DNA of 64,000 nucleotides from positions 29,299,735-29,363,734 of the forward strand of contig OY747712.1 of the NCBI GenBank assembly GCA_963556495.2. Direction: 5' to 3'. The notes under the pieces are model-generated. The model was not told where the DNA came from. It saw only the letters and a program-made list of their open reading frames with translations, and did not search any database. This stretch comes from Valencia hispanica (lineage: Eukaryota > Chordata > Actinopteri > Cyprinodontiformes > Valenciidae). The number at the start of each line of letters is the position of its first letter. Positions within the stretch are counted from its first letter, which is position 1. Shown here in pieces: positions 11,336 through 21,545 of the stretch. Made by a program: the position numbers and the translations under genes.

Positions 11336-13390
11336 GTAGACAGTAGTAAGGACAGTCCATCTGTGTTGGACATTTTTTATTAGCAAAATATAAAGGGACA
11401 AGAGAGAGTGGGGCACGTGCATTTATTTAGCAAGTTCTGTACAAGAAGAATACAAAAAGTGTCCTTCTTTGTCTGTATGAACAACCAGTTGTGAATTTAT
11501 TCACTCTGTGTGGAATTGAGTTTGTGTCATTTACTCCAAAGTGTGTTGGTTGTTCAATAACTGTACTACAGGGCTGTAATAGTGTGTTATCACACACTCC
11601 CTGCTGATTGCCCGGTCACTGCTTTCGGTGTCAAGTGTTTCTGGTTTGAATGAGAAAACAGTGGCCCTCTGAGACATTTGGCAACACTCACAAGCCTTGC
11701 CCCTTCAGCTACTCTCTTTCCCTGTATCTGACTCTGTTGGCATTCATGTCAGAGAAAGAGGACAGAGCAGGGCATGATAAAAGAGTCGTCATCTTGGTGC
11801 CGTGGTGCCCCCTGTGCGTTGGGGTCCCCCTGATGAGGCAAGCATGTTGGAGTGAAAGTGTGGAGGGGGGCCTTAGCAGCATAAAGACCCATTGTGAAGT
11901 CAGTAGAGTGGGGCACAACCCCGCTGGGGGGACCCCCAAAGCGTGGAGGGTGAACAAAGGCCCTCCTATGAGTCTGCATGGGAAAGACTCGCACATCACT
12001 GCCATAACTTCTGCCACTGCTTGGACCATGCTTTGGAAAGTTGTGTCAGAACTGCAATACAGCTAAAAGAAGCAACAATGTTATTAAACAATAACGAAAA
12101 ATATGTAAGACTTTGATACAGCAGAGACTACTAAATAACACCAGCCAAAACAAATCTAAAACAGAGATGCAAAGGTCTGTTATACATTGGGTGCCCACAG
12201 AAACATTTTGGGTTTTCCCCAAACAAAGATGTAGACCTATATACAGTATCAATCCACATGAGATCCATACACTTGTAAACAGCTGGGAGGTTATTGATAA
12301 GGAGGCTCAGACGAGAAGCACACAAATGCACATTTTAAAACTTCAAAGCACATGGAAGCCTTTTGAGGTTGAAATTCTATTCTTCACTTCTTACAACATT
12401 AGATAACAGGATTGCAAATAGGGTGCAAGCAGCTGTAAAGGGCATCTTGACATCTACTCACATCTCTCAACTTTCACACCATCATGGGTGTGATTTTTGT
12501 GTGGCATGTTTTCTGGTAAATCTGTATCAAAATGATTACTTTATATTTTTAAATGAGTGAGTTCCTTTTTATAAATTCTGATGTAATATAAAACAAATTA
12601 TGGCTTGCCAACTGTACTCCATTTAAAGCAATACTGGGCCATTGCCTGCGTTTTTGAGGCACCATGGTAGTGAGTGTTAGATTTTTAGATATCCTCTAGA
12701 TCTAAAAAGTCAGAAGACACAGTTCTGTCAGTCCTCTCTCGTCTTTGAACAATATGTTTGTCACTTTTGATGCGATTGCATTTCACATGCTTCTGTGTGG
12801 GGATAAAGAGTGTAGTATTCCATGTCTTTGGGTCCGTCAGGATGGGATATGTTACTTTTGCAGTGACATTAAACTAAAAACCTTTATTTTATTTTGTTTT
12901 CCATGTTTAAATACCAACGGACTATATAGGAGTGAAAGTTAAATGCTCACTGAGTGTTCCCAATTGGACAAACACTTGTTAGTACTTAATTAAAAAGTTA
13001 TCAGTTGGACCTGCTTCAAATATTCAGCATCCTGAGGTAATTGAATCTTCACCAGTCCAGACATAGCATCTGCATAGTGTAGCCTGAGATTAAATGTTAT
13101 TGTAGGGCCATTGCGGTGACATTTGAGTTACCCTTGCATTATTTCATTGGCAATGCCTGTGTGGTCAATATTCATGGTGACTTGGAGTTGGAATGCTCAT
13201 TGTGCTGAATTTTTCTTGAATTTTTTTGACTAAGCAGTTTCTTTTTTAGACCTTCTGGTACAAAGAGGGCAACTTATGTCTTGTCAGAATTTAAGAGCAA
13301 AAAGTTTAGAGTCATCCATGTTTTTATGTCTTCCAGACATGCCTGTAATCCACTTAACTGTCTGGATTCATCAGGATTAATGGATAAATA
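11336..13390. other. Intron stretch with a GC-richer block
   Basis: Mostly AT-rich noncoding sequence. The exception is about 11640-12060, which is GC-richer and open on both strands (138 codons on +, 106 on -), but has no motif I recognise. I call no gene; see findings. Confidence 0.45.
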
Positions 13391-14738
13391 TAGGGAAGGC
13401 AAGGTAATTTATTTGTATAGCACACTTTCAACAACAAGGTAATTCAAGGTGCTTTACATGTTTAAGTGGTAAAATAAAAATAGAAATAAAACACAGACAA
13501 AGCATTTAAAGTAAAAGCAGCAATAAAGCAAGAAGCACACACAGATTCACCAACGCATTACAAAGTATATAATGTAAAAACAGCAGTAAAACAAGAAGAA
13601 TACACAAAAAATGATACAACAAAGCATTACTTAAAGGCAACTCTAAACAGATACGTTTTTAGTTGTGATTTAAAAGAACTCAGTGTTTCAGCAGCTTTGC
13701 AGTTTTCTGCAAGTTTGTTCCAGATTAGAGGAGCATAGAAACTGAAAGCTGCTTCTCCATGTTTGGTTCTGATTCTAGGGATGTTGAGTAGACTGGAATT
13801 AGAGGACCTGAGTGATCTGGGTGTTGGTATAGTAACAGCAGGTCTTCAACATATTTTGGTGCTAAGCCATTCAATGATTTATAAACTAGTAGAAGTATTT
13901 TGAAGTCTATTCTCTGCGCTACAGGGAGCCAGTGTAAGGACTTTAGAACTGGGGTGATGTGCTCTACTTTCCTGGTTCTAGAGAGGACACGGGCAGCAGC
14001 GTTCTGGATCAGCTGCAGCTGTCTGATTGACTTTTTAGGCAGACCTGTGAAGATGCTGTTGCAGTAATCAATCCGACTAAAGATAAATGCATGGATGAGT
14101 TTTTCGAGGTCCTGTTGCGACATTAGTTCTTTAATTCTAGAAATGTTCTTCAGGTGATAGAAGGCTGACCTTGTTATTGCCTTTATGTGACCCTGGAGGT
14201 TTAGATCTGAGTCCATAACTCCACCTAGATTTCTGGCCTGATCAGTAGTTCCTATCAGTATTAACTGGAGCTGTGTGCTGACTATTAGTCTTTCCTCTTT
14301 AGGTCCAAAAGTAATTACTTCTGTTTTGTTTCTGTTCAATTGGAGGAAGTTATGACACTTCCATCCATTGATTTGCTCGATTTATGTGCTTAGCATTTGG
14401 ATGGGTTCAAAGTCATCTGGTGACATCATAATGTAGAGCTGAGTATCATCTGCATAATTATGGTAGCTAATGTTATTGGTTGTAATAATCTGGGCTAGTG
14501 GGAGCATGTAGATATCAAATAAGAGGGGACCCAGGATGGAGCCCTGGGGCACCCCACATGTGATTTCTGTTTGTTCTGATTAAACGTTTCCTATTGAAAC
14601 AAAGAAGTCCCTGTTCTTTAGGCAAGACTCAAACCAGCCAAATACTGTACCAGAGAGTGCAACCCAGCTCTTCAGTCGTTCTAGTAATGTATCATGATCA
14701 ACAGTGTCAAATGCTGCACTGAGATCCAACAGATCACT
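13391..14738 (-). mobile_element. L2-clade LINE, 3' half (part 1 of a chimera)
   Basis: Read on the - strand, this holds the fingers/palm segment [20 protein letters not shown] (14650-14735), then a broken [13 protein letters not shown] block (about 14500-14560). [10 protein letters not shown] box (about 14435-14460) and [14 protein letters not shown] (14270-14340) follow. The C-terminal [16 protein letters not shown] and [20 protein letters not shown] region comes next (13900-14020). It ends in a 3' untranslated region with the tail words 'gtatagcacactttcaac' at 13410. The 204-codon frame at 13725-14339 is the longest surviving piece. At about 14738 it abuts a second L2 piece that repeats the same reverse-transcriptase region. 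Confidence 0.85.
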
Positions 14739-16680
14739 GGTTGTGTAATATAGTTGTGTATCTTCTGCATAGCTGTGGGAATTTATCCCATGCTGTCTAA
14801 TGATTCTACCATTTGGAAGCATATATATAGTGAAAGGAATTGGTCCAAGCACGGAACCCTGTAGAACTCCACAGGTAACCCTTTAGTGTGAAGAAGATTT
14901 ATTATTTACATGAAAAAAACTGGAATCTGTCAGACAAATATGATTTAAACCAGCCTAGTGTTGTTCCTTTAATCCCTGCAACATGTTCAAGCCTTTCTAA
15001 AAGAATATTGTGATCGACTGTGTCAAAAGCAGCACTGAGATCTAACAAGACCAGAACAGACACACGTCCATTATCTGAGGCCATTAGAATATCATTAGTG
15101 ACCTTCACCAGTGCTGTTTCAGTGCTATGATGAGCTCTAAAACCTGACTGAAACTCTTCAAACAGGTTGTTACAGTTTAGATGCTCACAGACTTGATTAG
15201 CAACTATTTCCTCAAGGATTTTGGATAAGAAAGGAAGGTTAGATATAGGTCTGTAATTAACTAAGTCATCTTGATAAAGGGAAGGTTTCTTAAGTAAAGG
15301 TTTAATTACAGCAATTTTAAATTCCTGTGGTACGTATCCATTTACTTGGATAGATTCATCATATCCAAAATGGGGCCAGGAACCAAATGGAACACTTCCT
15401 TAAATAATTTGGTTAGGATTGGGTTCAACATATTGGTTGAAGGTTTAGATGAGGCTAATATGTTTATTTAATTCCGAAAGCTCGACTGAATCAAAACAGT
15501 CCAAACACAAATGAGGTTTTACAGTTCTCTCTGATGCTGCCTCACTTACTGAGAAAGAAGTATCACCAAGATCATGTTTGGGAGGATCCCAATGATTTTA
15601 TTTTTAATAGAATTAATTTTATTTATGAATAATCCCATAATGTCATCACTACTAAGAGCTGGGGGAATAGTTGGCTCAACAGAGCTATGACTCTGGGTAA
15701 GTTTGGCACCTGTACTAAAAAGAAACTTAGGATTGTTCTTATTCGCCTCTTTTAATGATGAAAGATATGGTGTTCTAGGGGCTTTTTATACAGCAGTAGA
15801 CTGTTTTTCCAGGTTAAATAGGAATCGTCTAGGAGTGTAGAGCGCCATTTTCTCTCCAATTTCCTAGTATTCTGCTTTAAAGTACGCAGTGCTGCATTAA
15901 ACCAGGGATTCAGCCTCCTATGGCTAATTACTTTCTTTTTTAAGGGGGCTACACTATCCAATGCCAAACCCAATGAGAAAGTAATGCTATAAACTAGACC
16001 ATCAATTTCTGAAGGGTTGGAGATGGAATTGCTGCCCTCCACTGTGTTACTCTGAGACACTGGGGAAAGTAAGAATGGAACAGATTCTTTAAAACTTGTT
16101 ACAGCATTGTCTGATAAAGCTCTACTATCATGAAATTTTCTTTCAGATTTAAGATGGTCAGTTAAAGTAAATTCAAAAGTAATTAAAAAGTGGTCAGACA
16201 GCACCGGGTTATGTGGGTGGATTGCTATTTCCTCACACTCAATACCGTATGTCAGTACAAGGTCCAAAGAGTGTTGACCTGATAGGGTGGGGCCCTGTAC
16301 TGTTTGAGTAAAGCCAATTGAGTCTAAGATAGCATTAAAGGCTGCATTTAGGCTTACCTTCAGTGCCCACATGAATATTGAAATCTCCCACTATTTTATA
16401 CCTTATCAGTATTTAATACTAAATCAGATAGAAAATGTGAGATCCGATCCAAGAATTGAGAGTAAGGGCCTGGTGGATGATACAAAACCACAAACAAAAG
16501 TGGTCTTAATGTATTGCAACTTGGATGAGGAAAGATAAGGGTTAGATGTTCAAAAGAACTGTAGCTATCAATTGATCTGGGATTAATTAGTAAATCAGAA
16601 TAAAAAAATGGTTGTAACTCCTCTTCCTCACCCAGTACTAGACCGAGCGTCAGGATTAGTTTGCACTGTACTACCATTGT
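14739..16680 (-). mobile_element. L2-clade LINE, 5' part (part 2 of a chimera)
   Basis: On the - strand this carries the end of an apurinic-type endonuclease and the start of the reverse transcriptase. At 16400-16600 are blocks like FVVLYHPPGPYSQFLDRISH. At 16180-16230 is HNPVLSDHFLITFEF with the SDH catalytic triad motif. At about 15900 is VISHRRLNPWFNAALRTLKQ. At 14990-15060 is [20 protein letters not shown]. At 14750-14850 is a second [15 protein letters not shown]...[12 protein letters not shown] block, in which the catalytic YADD has become YAED. Several stops and frameshifts make it inactive. The N-terminal endonuclease and 5' end are missing. Confidence 0.83.
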
Positions 16681-16698
16681 AGTACAGTACAGTAGCGG

Positions 16699-16710
16699 TT
16701 AGGGTTAGGG
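16699..16710 (+). repeat. Two telomere-like TTAGGG units
   Basis: TTAGGGTTAGGG sits in the 30-base junction between the truncated 5' end of the L2 and the SINE at 16711. It is flanked by 'gtactac' words on both sides. Two units are too few to call an interstitial telomere; they may be part of the SINE head or chance. Confidence 0.4.
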
Positions 16711-16955
16711 TACTACAGCTGCTCGTAGAGTTGTCGGTCTGCGACCCAGAAATCGTGGGTTCGATTCCAGCTTCCGCCTGCTACATGTCGTTGTGTCCTT
16801 GGGCAAGACACTTCACCTACCCGCCTACTGGTGTTGGCCAGAGGGGCCGATGGCGCGATATGGCAGCCTTGCCTCTGTCAGTCTGCCCCAGGGCAGCTGT
16901 GGCTACAATCATAGATTGCTTCCACCAGTGTGTGAATGTCAGAGTGAATGAATAG
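16711..16955 (+). mobile_element. tRNA-derived SINE, 3' truncated
   Basis: A tRNA-like head has an exact polymerase III box B, GGTTCGATTCC, at 16758-16768. The shared SINE body follows, with words 'gttgtgtccttgggcaagac', 'cagggcagctgtggctacaa' and 'ccaccagtgtgtgaatgt'. Box A is degenerate. The usual 3' end (an 'agcgctatata'-like tail) is absent. Related copies lie at 37578 (+) and 39792 (-). Confidence 0.75.
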
Positions 16956-18270
16956 GATTTGATGTTGCCCGTTCATTTTCTTTGATTAATTAATCTGGGG
17001 GCCAATCAAACAATGCAAGACATGGTGGACGGACGTGTGCAACTATTCAACACATGCGATTTAGTGAAGTGGATGACGAAGTTGGTTTTGTACCCATGAC
17101 TTCTGGTTCATAAGGCAGAGTTATTACCCACCAGGCCACCTGGTAAGTCATATCAGTGATGTTCTATTCTGTATATTTAAATGGTGCATCCGAAAAAGGA
17201 AACACACTAACTCATGTTAACGTCATATTAAAATAAACATTACAGAGAGTTATAGCTGTAGATTTTGCTGTAATACAAGTACATTTTAGAATTAAAAGAT
17301 AATTAAAAGAACTACAAGTGACCTTTATTTGCTAGTTTAGAAAACAGGTCTTAAAACAGCCCAAAACAAATGACATCTGGCTCTGAAGCCCCGCCCCTCA
17401 TGCGTGTGCACGACGTGAAAAGAGTGAAAGAGGAATGAAGCTGAAAAGCAGCAGCCCTGAAAAAATCGTGGCATTGTAAAGAATCTGATGAATGTGTGAA
17501 AACCTGATTGTGAGTTATTTGTCTAAATGTATATAATTTGAGTTTAATTGAAACGTCTTTAACTTTCAATTTTTTTTCGCTTTCAATACAGAAGTTTTCA
17601 CTTCATTTCAGATTCAAAATTAATATTTTCAGTTACAACTATATTTTTCAATGCAAATTTTTATTTTCAGTGCCAATATTTCTTTTCAGTTTCATTTTGA
17701 GCTGGCATCGTTCTGATGCCATACACCCCTGCACATGTTACCTTTAAATTTAACACTGTATTTTGAACAGACAGTGTCAGTATAATCCAGAAAAGACAAA
17801 GGCAGAGGAGAACATAGATTCCTTCCTCAAGATAAAGCTTTTATGTGAAGTTCAAAGCAGACAAAGGAAGAAATGTTAAAGTCATTGTATATGTTATTTC
17901 AATTAGATACTGTTTAATTTTATGTCATTACACTAATTGGGTTTAAGCCCTACTCACTTACCGGTTTACTCTGCTTGTTTAGGATAGGCTGGTAATGGGG
18001 GTATTAGTTTCAAAAAGAGCACAGGAAAGTTCAGACGTAATCAATTAAATATATGTATGCATAATATAACAACATGCTTTTTGATACAGTCTGTGCATGT
18101 GTGTCATGGGTGGAACCTTTTTTTCTATCCAACATGCAGCCTGCTTGTTGCAAGGCAACAGTGCTACCAACTGCCACTGCCACCGCCCATTACTTTCCAT
18201 GTTAGTTTTCGAATTCACTGTAAATCTATACCAGAAACTCCATACACAGAGACAGTAAGAATGTCAATTA
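16956..18270. other. Intron stretch, partly repeat-like TTCA-rich
   Basis: No gene. At 17560-17700 the word 'tttcag' recurs at irregular intervals, followed at 17703-17721 by a perfect short hairpin TGGCATC-gttct-GATGCCA. This combination resembles a nonautonomous element end, but I cannot place it in a family. The rest shows nothing. Confidence 0.4.
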
Positions 18271-18555
18271 CACTCAACAAAAATATAAACGCAACACCTT
18301 TGTTTCTGCTCCCATTTTTCATGAGATGGACTTAAAGATCTAAAATTCATTCCAGATACAAAATATTACCATTTCTCTCAAACATTGTTCACAAATCAGT
18401 CTAAATTTGTGATAGTGAGCACTTCTGCTTTGCCGAGATAATCCATCCCACCTCACAGGTGTGCCACATCAAGATGCTGATCTGACATCATGATTAGTGC
18501 ACAGGTGTACCTTATACTGCCCACAATAAAAGGCCACCCTGGAATGTGCAGTTTT
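18271..18555 (+). repeat. Left terminal inverted repeat of the Tc1-like element
   Basis: It pairs with 19617-19902. One visible difference near the tip is 'caacacc' here against 'caagacc' in the reverse complement of the other end. The similarity stops just inside 'ggaatgtgcagtttt'. Confidence 0.92.
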
Positions 18556-18589
18556 TTGCTTTATTGGGGGTCTGAGGACTCAGAACCGG

Positions 18590-19619
18590 TCAGTATCTGG
18601 TCAGACCACCATTTGCCTCATGCAGTGCAACACATCTTCTTCGCATAGAGTTTATCAGATTGTCAATTGTGGCCTGTGGAATGTTGGTCCACTCCTCTTC
18701 AATGGCTGTGCGAAGTTGTTGGATATTAGTGGGAACTGGTACACGCTGTCGTATACGCCGGTCAAGCACATCCCAAACATCCTCAATGGGTGACATGTCC
18801 AGTGAGTATGCTGGCCATACAAGAACTGGGACATTTTCAGCTTCCAAGAATTATGTACAGATCCTTGCAACGTGGGGCCGTGCATTATCTTGCTGAAACA
18901 TGAGGTGATGTTCATGGATGTATGGCACAACAATGGGCCTCAGGATCTCATCACGGTATCTCTGTGCATTCAAAATGCCATCAATAAAATGCACCTGTGT
19001 TCTTCGTCCGTAACAGATGCCTGCCCATACCATAACCCCACCACCACCATGGGCCACTCGATCCCCAACATTGACATCAGCAAAGCGCTCACCCACACGA
19101 CGCCACACACGCTGTCTGCCATCTGCCCTGAACAATGTAAACCGAGATTCATCTGTGAAGAGAACACCTCTTCAACGTGCCAGACGCCATTGAATGCGAG
19201 CATTTGCCCACTCAAGTCTATTACGGCGACGAGCTGGAGTCAGGTCAAGACACCGATGAGGACGACGAGCATACAGTTGAGCTTCCCTGAGACGGTTTCT
19301 GACAGTTTGTGCAGAAATTGTTTGGTTATGCAAACCAATTGTTTCAGCAGCTGTCTGAGTGGCTGGTCTCAGACGATCTTGGAGGTGAACCTGCTGGATG
19401 TGGAGGTCCTGGGCTGGTGTGGTTACACCTGGTCTGCGGTTGTGAGGCCGGTTGGTTGTACTGCCAAATTCTCTGGAACGCCTTTTCGAGACGGCTTATG
19501 GTGGAGAAATGAACATTCAATGCATGAGCGACAGATCTGGTTGACATTCCTGCTCTCAGCATGCCAATTGCACGCTCCCTCAATGCTTGTGGCATCTGTG
19601 GCATTTTGCTGTGAGACAA
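18590..19619 (-). pseudogene. Tc1-like transposase, disrupted
   Basis: The - strand reading begins MSHSKMPQMPQALRERAIGM (start at 19619) and goes into a helix-turn-helix, AGMSTRSVAHALNVHFSTIS. A frameshift near 19500 moves the rest, beginning RRSREFGSTTNRPHNRRP, into another frame. The catalytic DD34E triad is intact: the first Asp in FTDESRF (codon 19151-19153), the second in FQQDNARPH (18887-18889), and Glu in SPIEDVWDVL (18782-18784), 34 residues after the second Asp. Two in-frame stops break it: TGA at 19172-19174, where Trp is expected just before the first Asp, and TAA at 18851-18853 between the second Asp and the Glu. The protein ends NGGLTRY at 18590. It cut and pasted the element at TA sites. 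Confidence 0.92.
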
Positions 19620-19902
19620 AACTGCACATTCCAGGGTGGCCTTTTATTGTGGGCAGTATAAGGTACACCTGTGCACTAATCATGATGTCAGATCAGCATC
19701 TTGATGTGGCACACCTGTGAGGTGGGATGGATTATCTCAGCAAAGCAGAAGTGCTCACTATCACACATTTAGACTGATTTGTGAACAATGTTTGAGAGAA
19801 ATGGTAATATTGTGTATCTGGAATGAATTTTAGATCTTTAAGTCCATCTCATGAAAAATGGGAGCAGAAACAAAGGTCTTGCGTTTATATTTTTGTTGAG
19901 TG
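19617..19902 (-). repeat. Right terminal inverted repeat of the Tc1-like element
   Basis: Reverse complement of 18271-18555 with few mismatches. It is followed by the target TA at 19903-19904. Confidence 0.92.
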
Positions 19903-19915
19903 TATATTTGATTTA

Positions 19916-20545
19916 TACCATGGTGTGGGTGAATACTCGATTCTGAATGGCTGGAGGGTGTAGGTTAAAAAGTGATAATGGACACCTAGGAAAGGCATCC
20001 CATTAAATTGCCTGATGACAGTTCTAAATCATTGCGCTGGCTACAACGCTAGACGGTTACCATGGCAACGGAGTCTCAACGTTATTTCACAGTTGACTCA
20101 TCGCAACAGCAAGACAGACAAAACATGAGTGATTTTATCATTTCTTTTAACTTATTTGGTGAGTTTGATAACATTAACATATTAATACTTTGTATCACGT
20201 AACGAAAGGTTAAGCCACAATCTCACTTCCTATCACTGATCAACTGCTGCGGTCGGCTCGCTGTGGCCACGTTGCTTGCAACGCCTGTATACGGGAGATA
20301 TAAAATAGTGTGATCAACTTATAAAAATAAAAACCATCACGATTTTAACTCTAAAACAGATTAAAGTATTATTAATTGATTAAATGCTTCTTTCTTTCGT
20401 AAGTGACCATGGTATAAGCGGGATAATGCCCTTCGAGGTGTCCATTATCAGAAATTAATGGGCTTCACGGAAGCAACCGTCCTCCACTTCGTCCATTTAT
20501 TTCTGATAATGGACAACTCGTCAGGCGTTATCCCTTACATAACTG
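19916..20545. mobile_element. Nonautonomous DNA element with a 42-nt hairpin end
   Basis: The left part opens at 'taccatggtgtgggtgaata' and contains 'gataatggacacct'. The right part has 'ccatggtataagcgggataa' leading into a strong inverted repeat. Arms 20420-20461 and 20493-20534 pair at 36 of 42 positions around a 31-nt loop. 'ataatggacac' words occur at both ends. I remember this as an abundant fish element but am not sure of its superfamily. No coding sequence is visible. It begins just 12 bp after the Tc1 element. Confidence 0.6.
20420..20534. repeat. Imperfect palindrome (42-nt arms, 31-nt loop)
   Basis: Left arm 'gggataatgccc...aattaatgg' and right arm 'ccatttattt...gttatccc' are reverse complements with six mismatches. 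This could form a long stem in single-stranded DNA or RNA. Confidence 0.9.
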
Positions 20546-21085
20546 ATAACCACCTGCCCCTCCAAAAGTTACCATCCTTACAATGATGACCCACATTCCC
20601 TTCACTTTTCAAAAGCTTGCTACAACACTGCCTGCTATCTCTAATTTTGACTTCATATCACTTTTCTAAACTCCTCAATAAAATCAATTAATCCCTTTTC
20701 TTCCTTCAGGTCACTGATAATGCAGGTTTAGTATCTCACTGTTGTGATGGGTATATTGCTGTCCACAAGACAGTTCATGTAGTCAGCCACATACTAAGTA
20801 ATGGCATAAATGTCATCTCCATGTGGCTTGCACAATGTATCCCCTTCTGTGGCCTTAAAACAACCCCTCGTAGCTTGTTCAGCTTTCTGTGACCATCCTC
20901 TCACAGTTCCTTTTTATCACAGGTTAATACTCTGAATAGAGATGAACTAAACCATTATCTAACTTTTAAATAGGAGGTCTTGCTTTAGGGTTGTATGCAC
21001 TTTTGACATTTACATAACAGAAAACTAGTTTTCCAGTTTTTTTGTTCTATGGTAGAGCAACTGACACATTTTTGTAATGTTGGAT
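20546..21085. other. Intron, nothing recognised
   Basis: Noncoding stretch between two repeat elements. No motif is recognised. Confidence 0.4.
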
Positions 21086-21545
21086 GTGTAACCCCTCCTT
21101 TCCACCGGACGCGTAAGCAGCACGTTACAGGAGCAGCACGTCATACGCAGCTGATAGCCACCACTGTAGTCAATAGAACCCTTTCCACCAGAGGCGAAAG
21201 CAGCACGATTCTGCTGCGTCTGAGGAGCGACATGTCGCAGCACTTTTCTAAATATACGCGGCAGTCCTATTTTCTAAGCAGCACGCCTCTGAAACACGTA
21301 AATTTCTACATTTTGGATAGGGGAGACAGGAAATACACGGCTCGGCACCGGAAATTTTCAAAATAAAAGAAACGTGCTGCTTTGCGGTTGCTTTACTTAA
21401 AAAAATGTCACTACCTGTGCGGCCGGTGAGAAGTCAGTACCTCGCGGGAGGGGGCGATTTTGGATATTCCCTGACATAACACAAACTTATTGGCGAATAT
21501 AAAACGGACATAACATAAAACACCAACCTTTTGGAGTCATGTTGT
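21086..21545. repeat. CpG-rich repeat-like block
   Basis: This block is rich in CpG and repeats the motif 'gcagcacg' at least five times ('aagcagcacgttac', 'gagcagcacgtc', 'aagcagcacgattc', 'aagcagcacgcctc' and similar). 'ctttccacc' occurs at 21098 and 21182. The style (pyrimidine 'cctttccacc' start, tandem-like CpG words) resembles the ends of nonautonomous fish DNA transposons such as Harbinger, but I cannot prove ends or a target duplication. The 105-codon + frame at 21049-21366 has no domain. Confidence 0.45.

Larger units (their letters stand above)
18271..19902 (-). mobile_element. Nearly complete Tc1-like transposon with long inverted repeats
   Basis: The element is 1,632 bp, bounded by a TA dinucleotide on each side (18269-18270 and 19903-19904), the hallmark of Tc1/mariner integration. 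The ends start 'cactcaacaaaaatataaac' on both strands. The inverted repeats span 18271-18555 and 19617-19902, about 285 bp each, and differ at only a few positions, so this is a fairly recent copy. Between them a transposase is encoded on the - strand. It has at least one frameshift and two in-frame stops (see separate entry), so the copy cannot move by itself. Confidence 0.95.

Noticed and set aside
17703..17721. Short perfect hairpin as a Helitron 3' end
   Set aside because: The hairpin is not followed by the CTRR end expected of Helitrons.
18872..19720. 282-codon + frame, the longest in the window
   Set aside because: It runs antisense through the Tc1-like transposase and its terminal repeat, and has no domain of its own.
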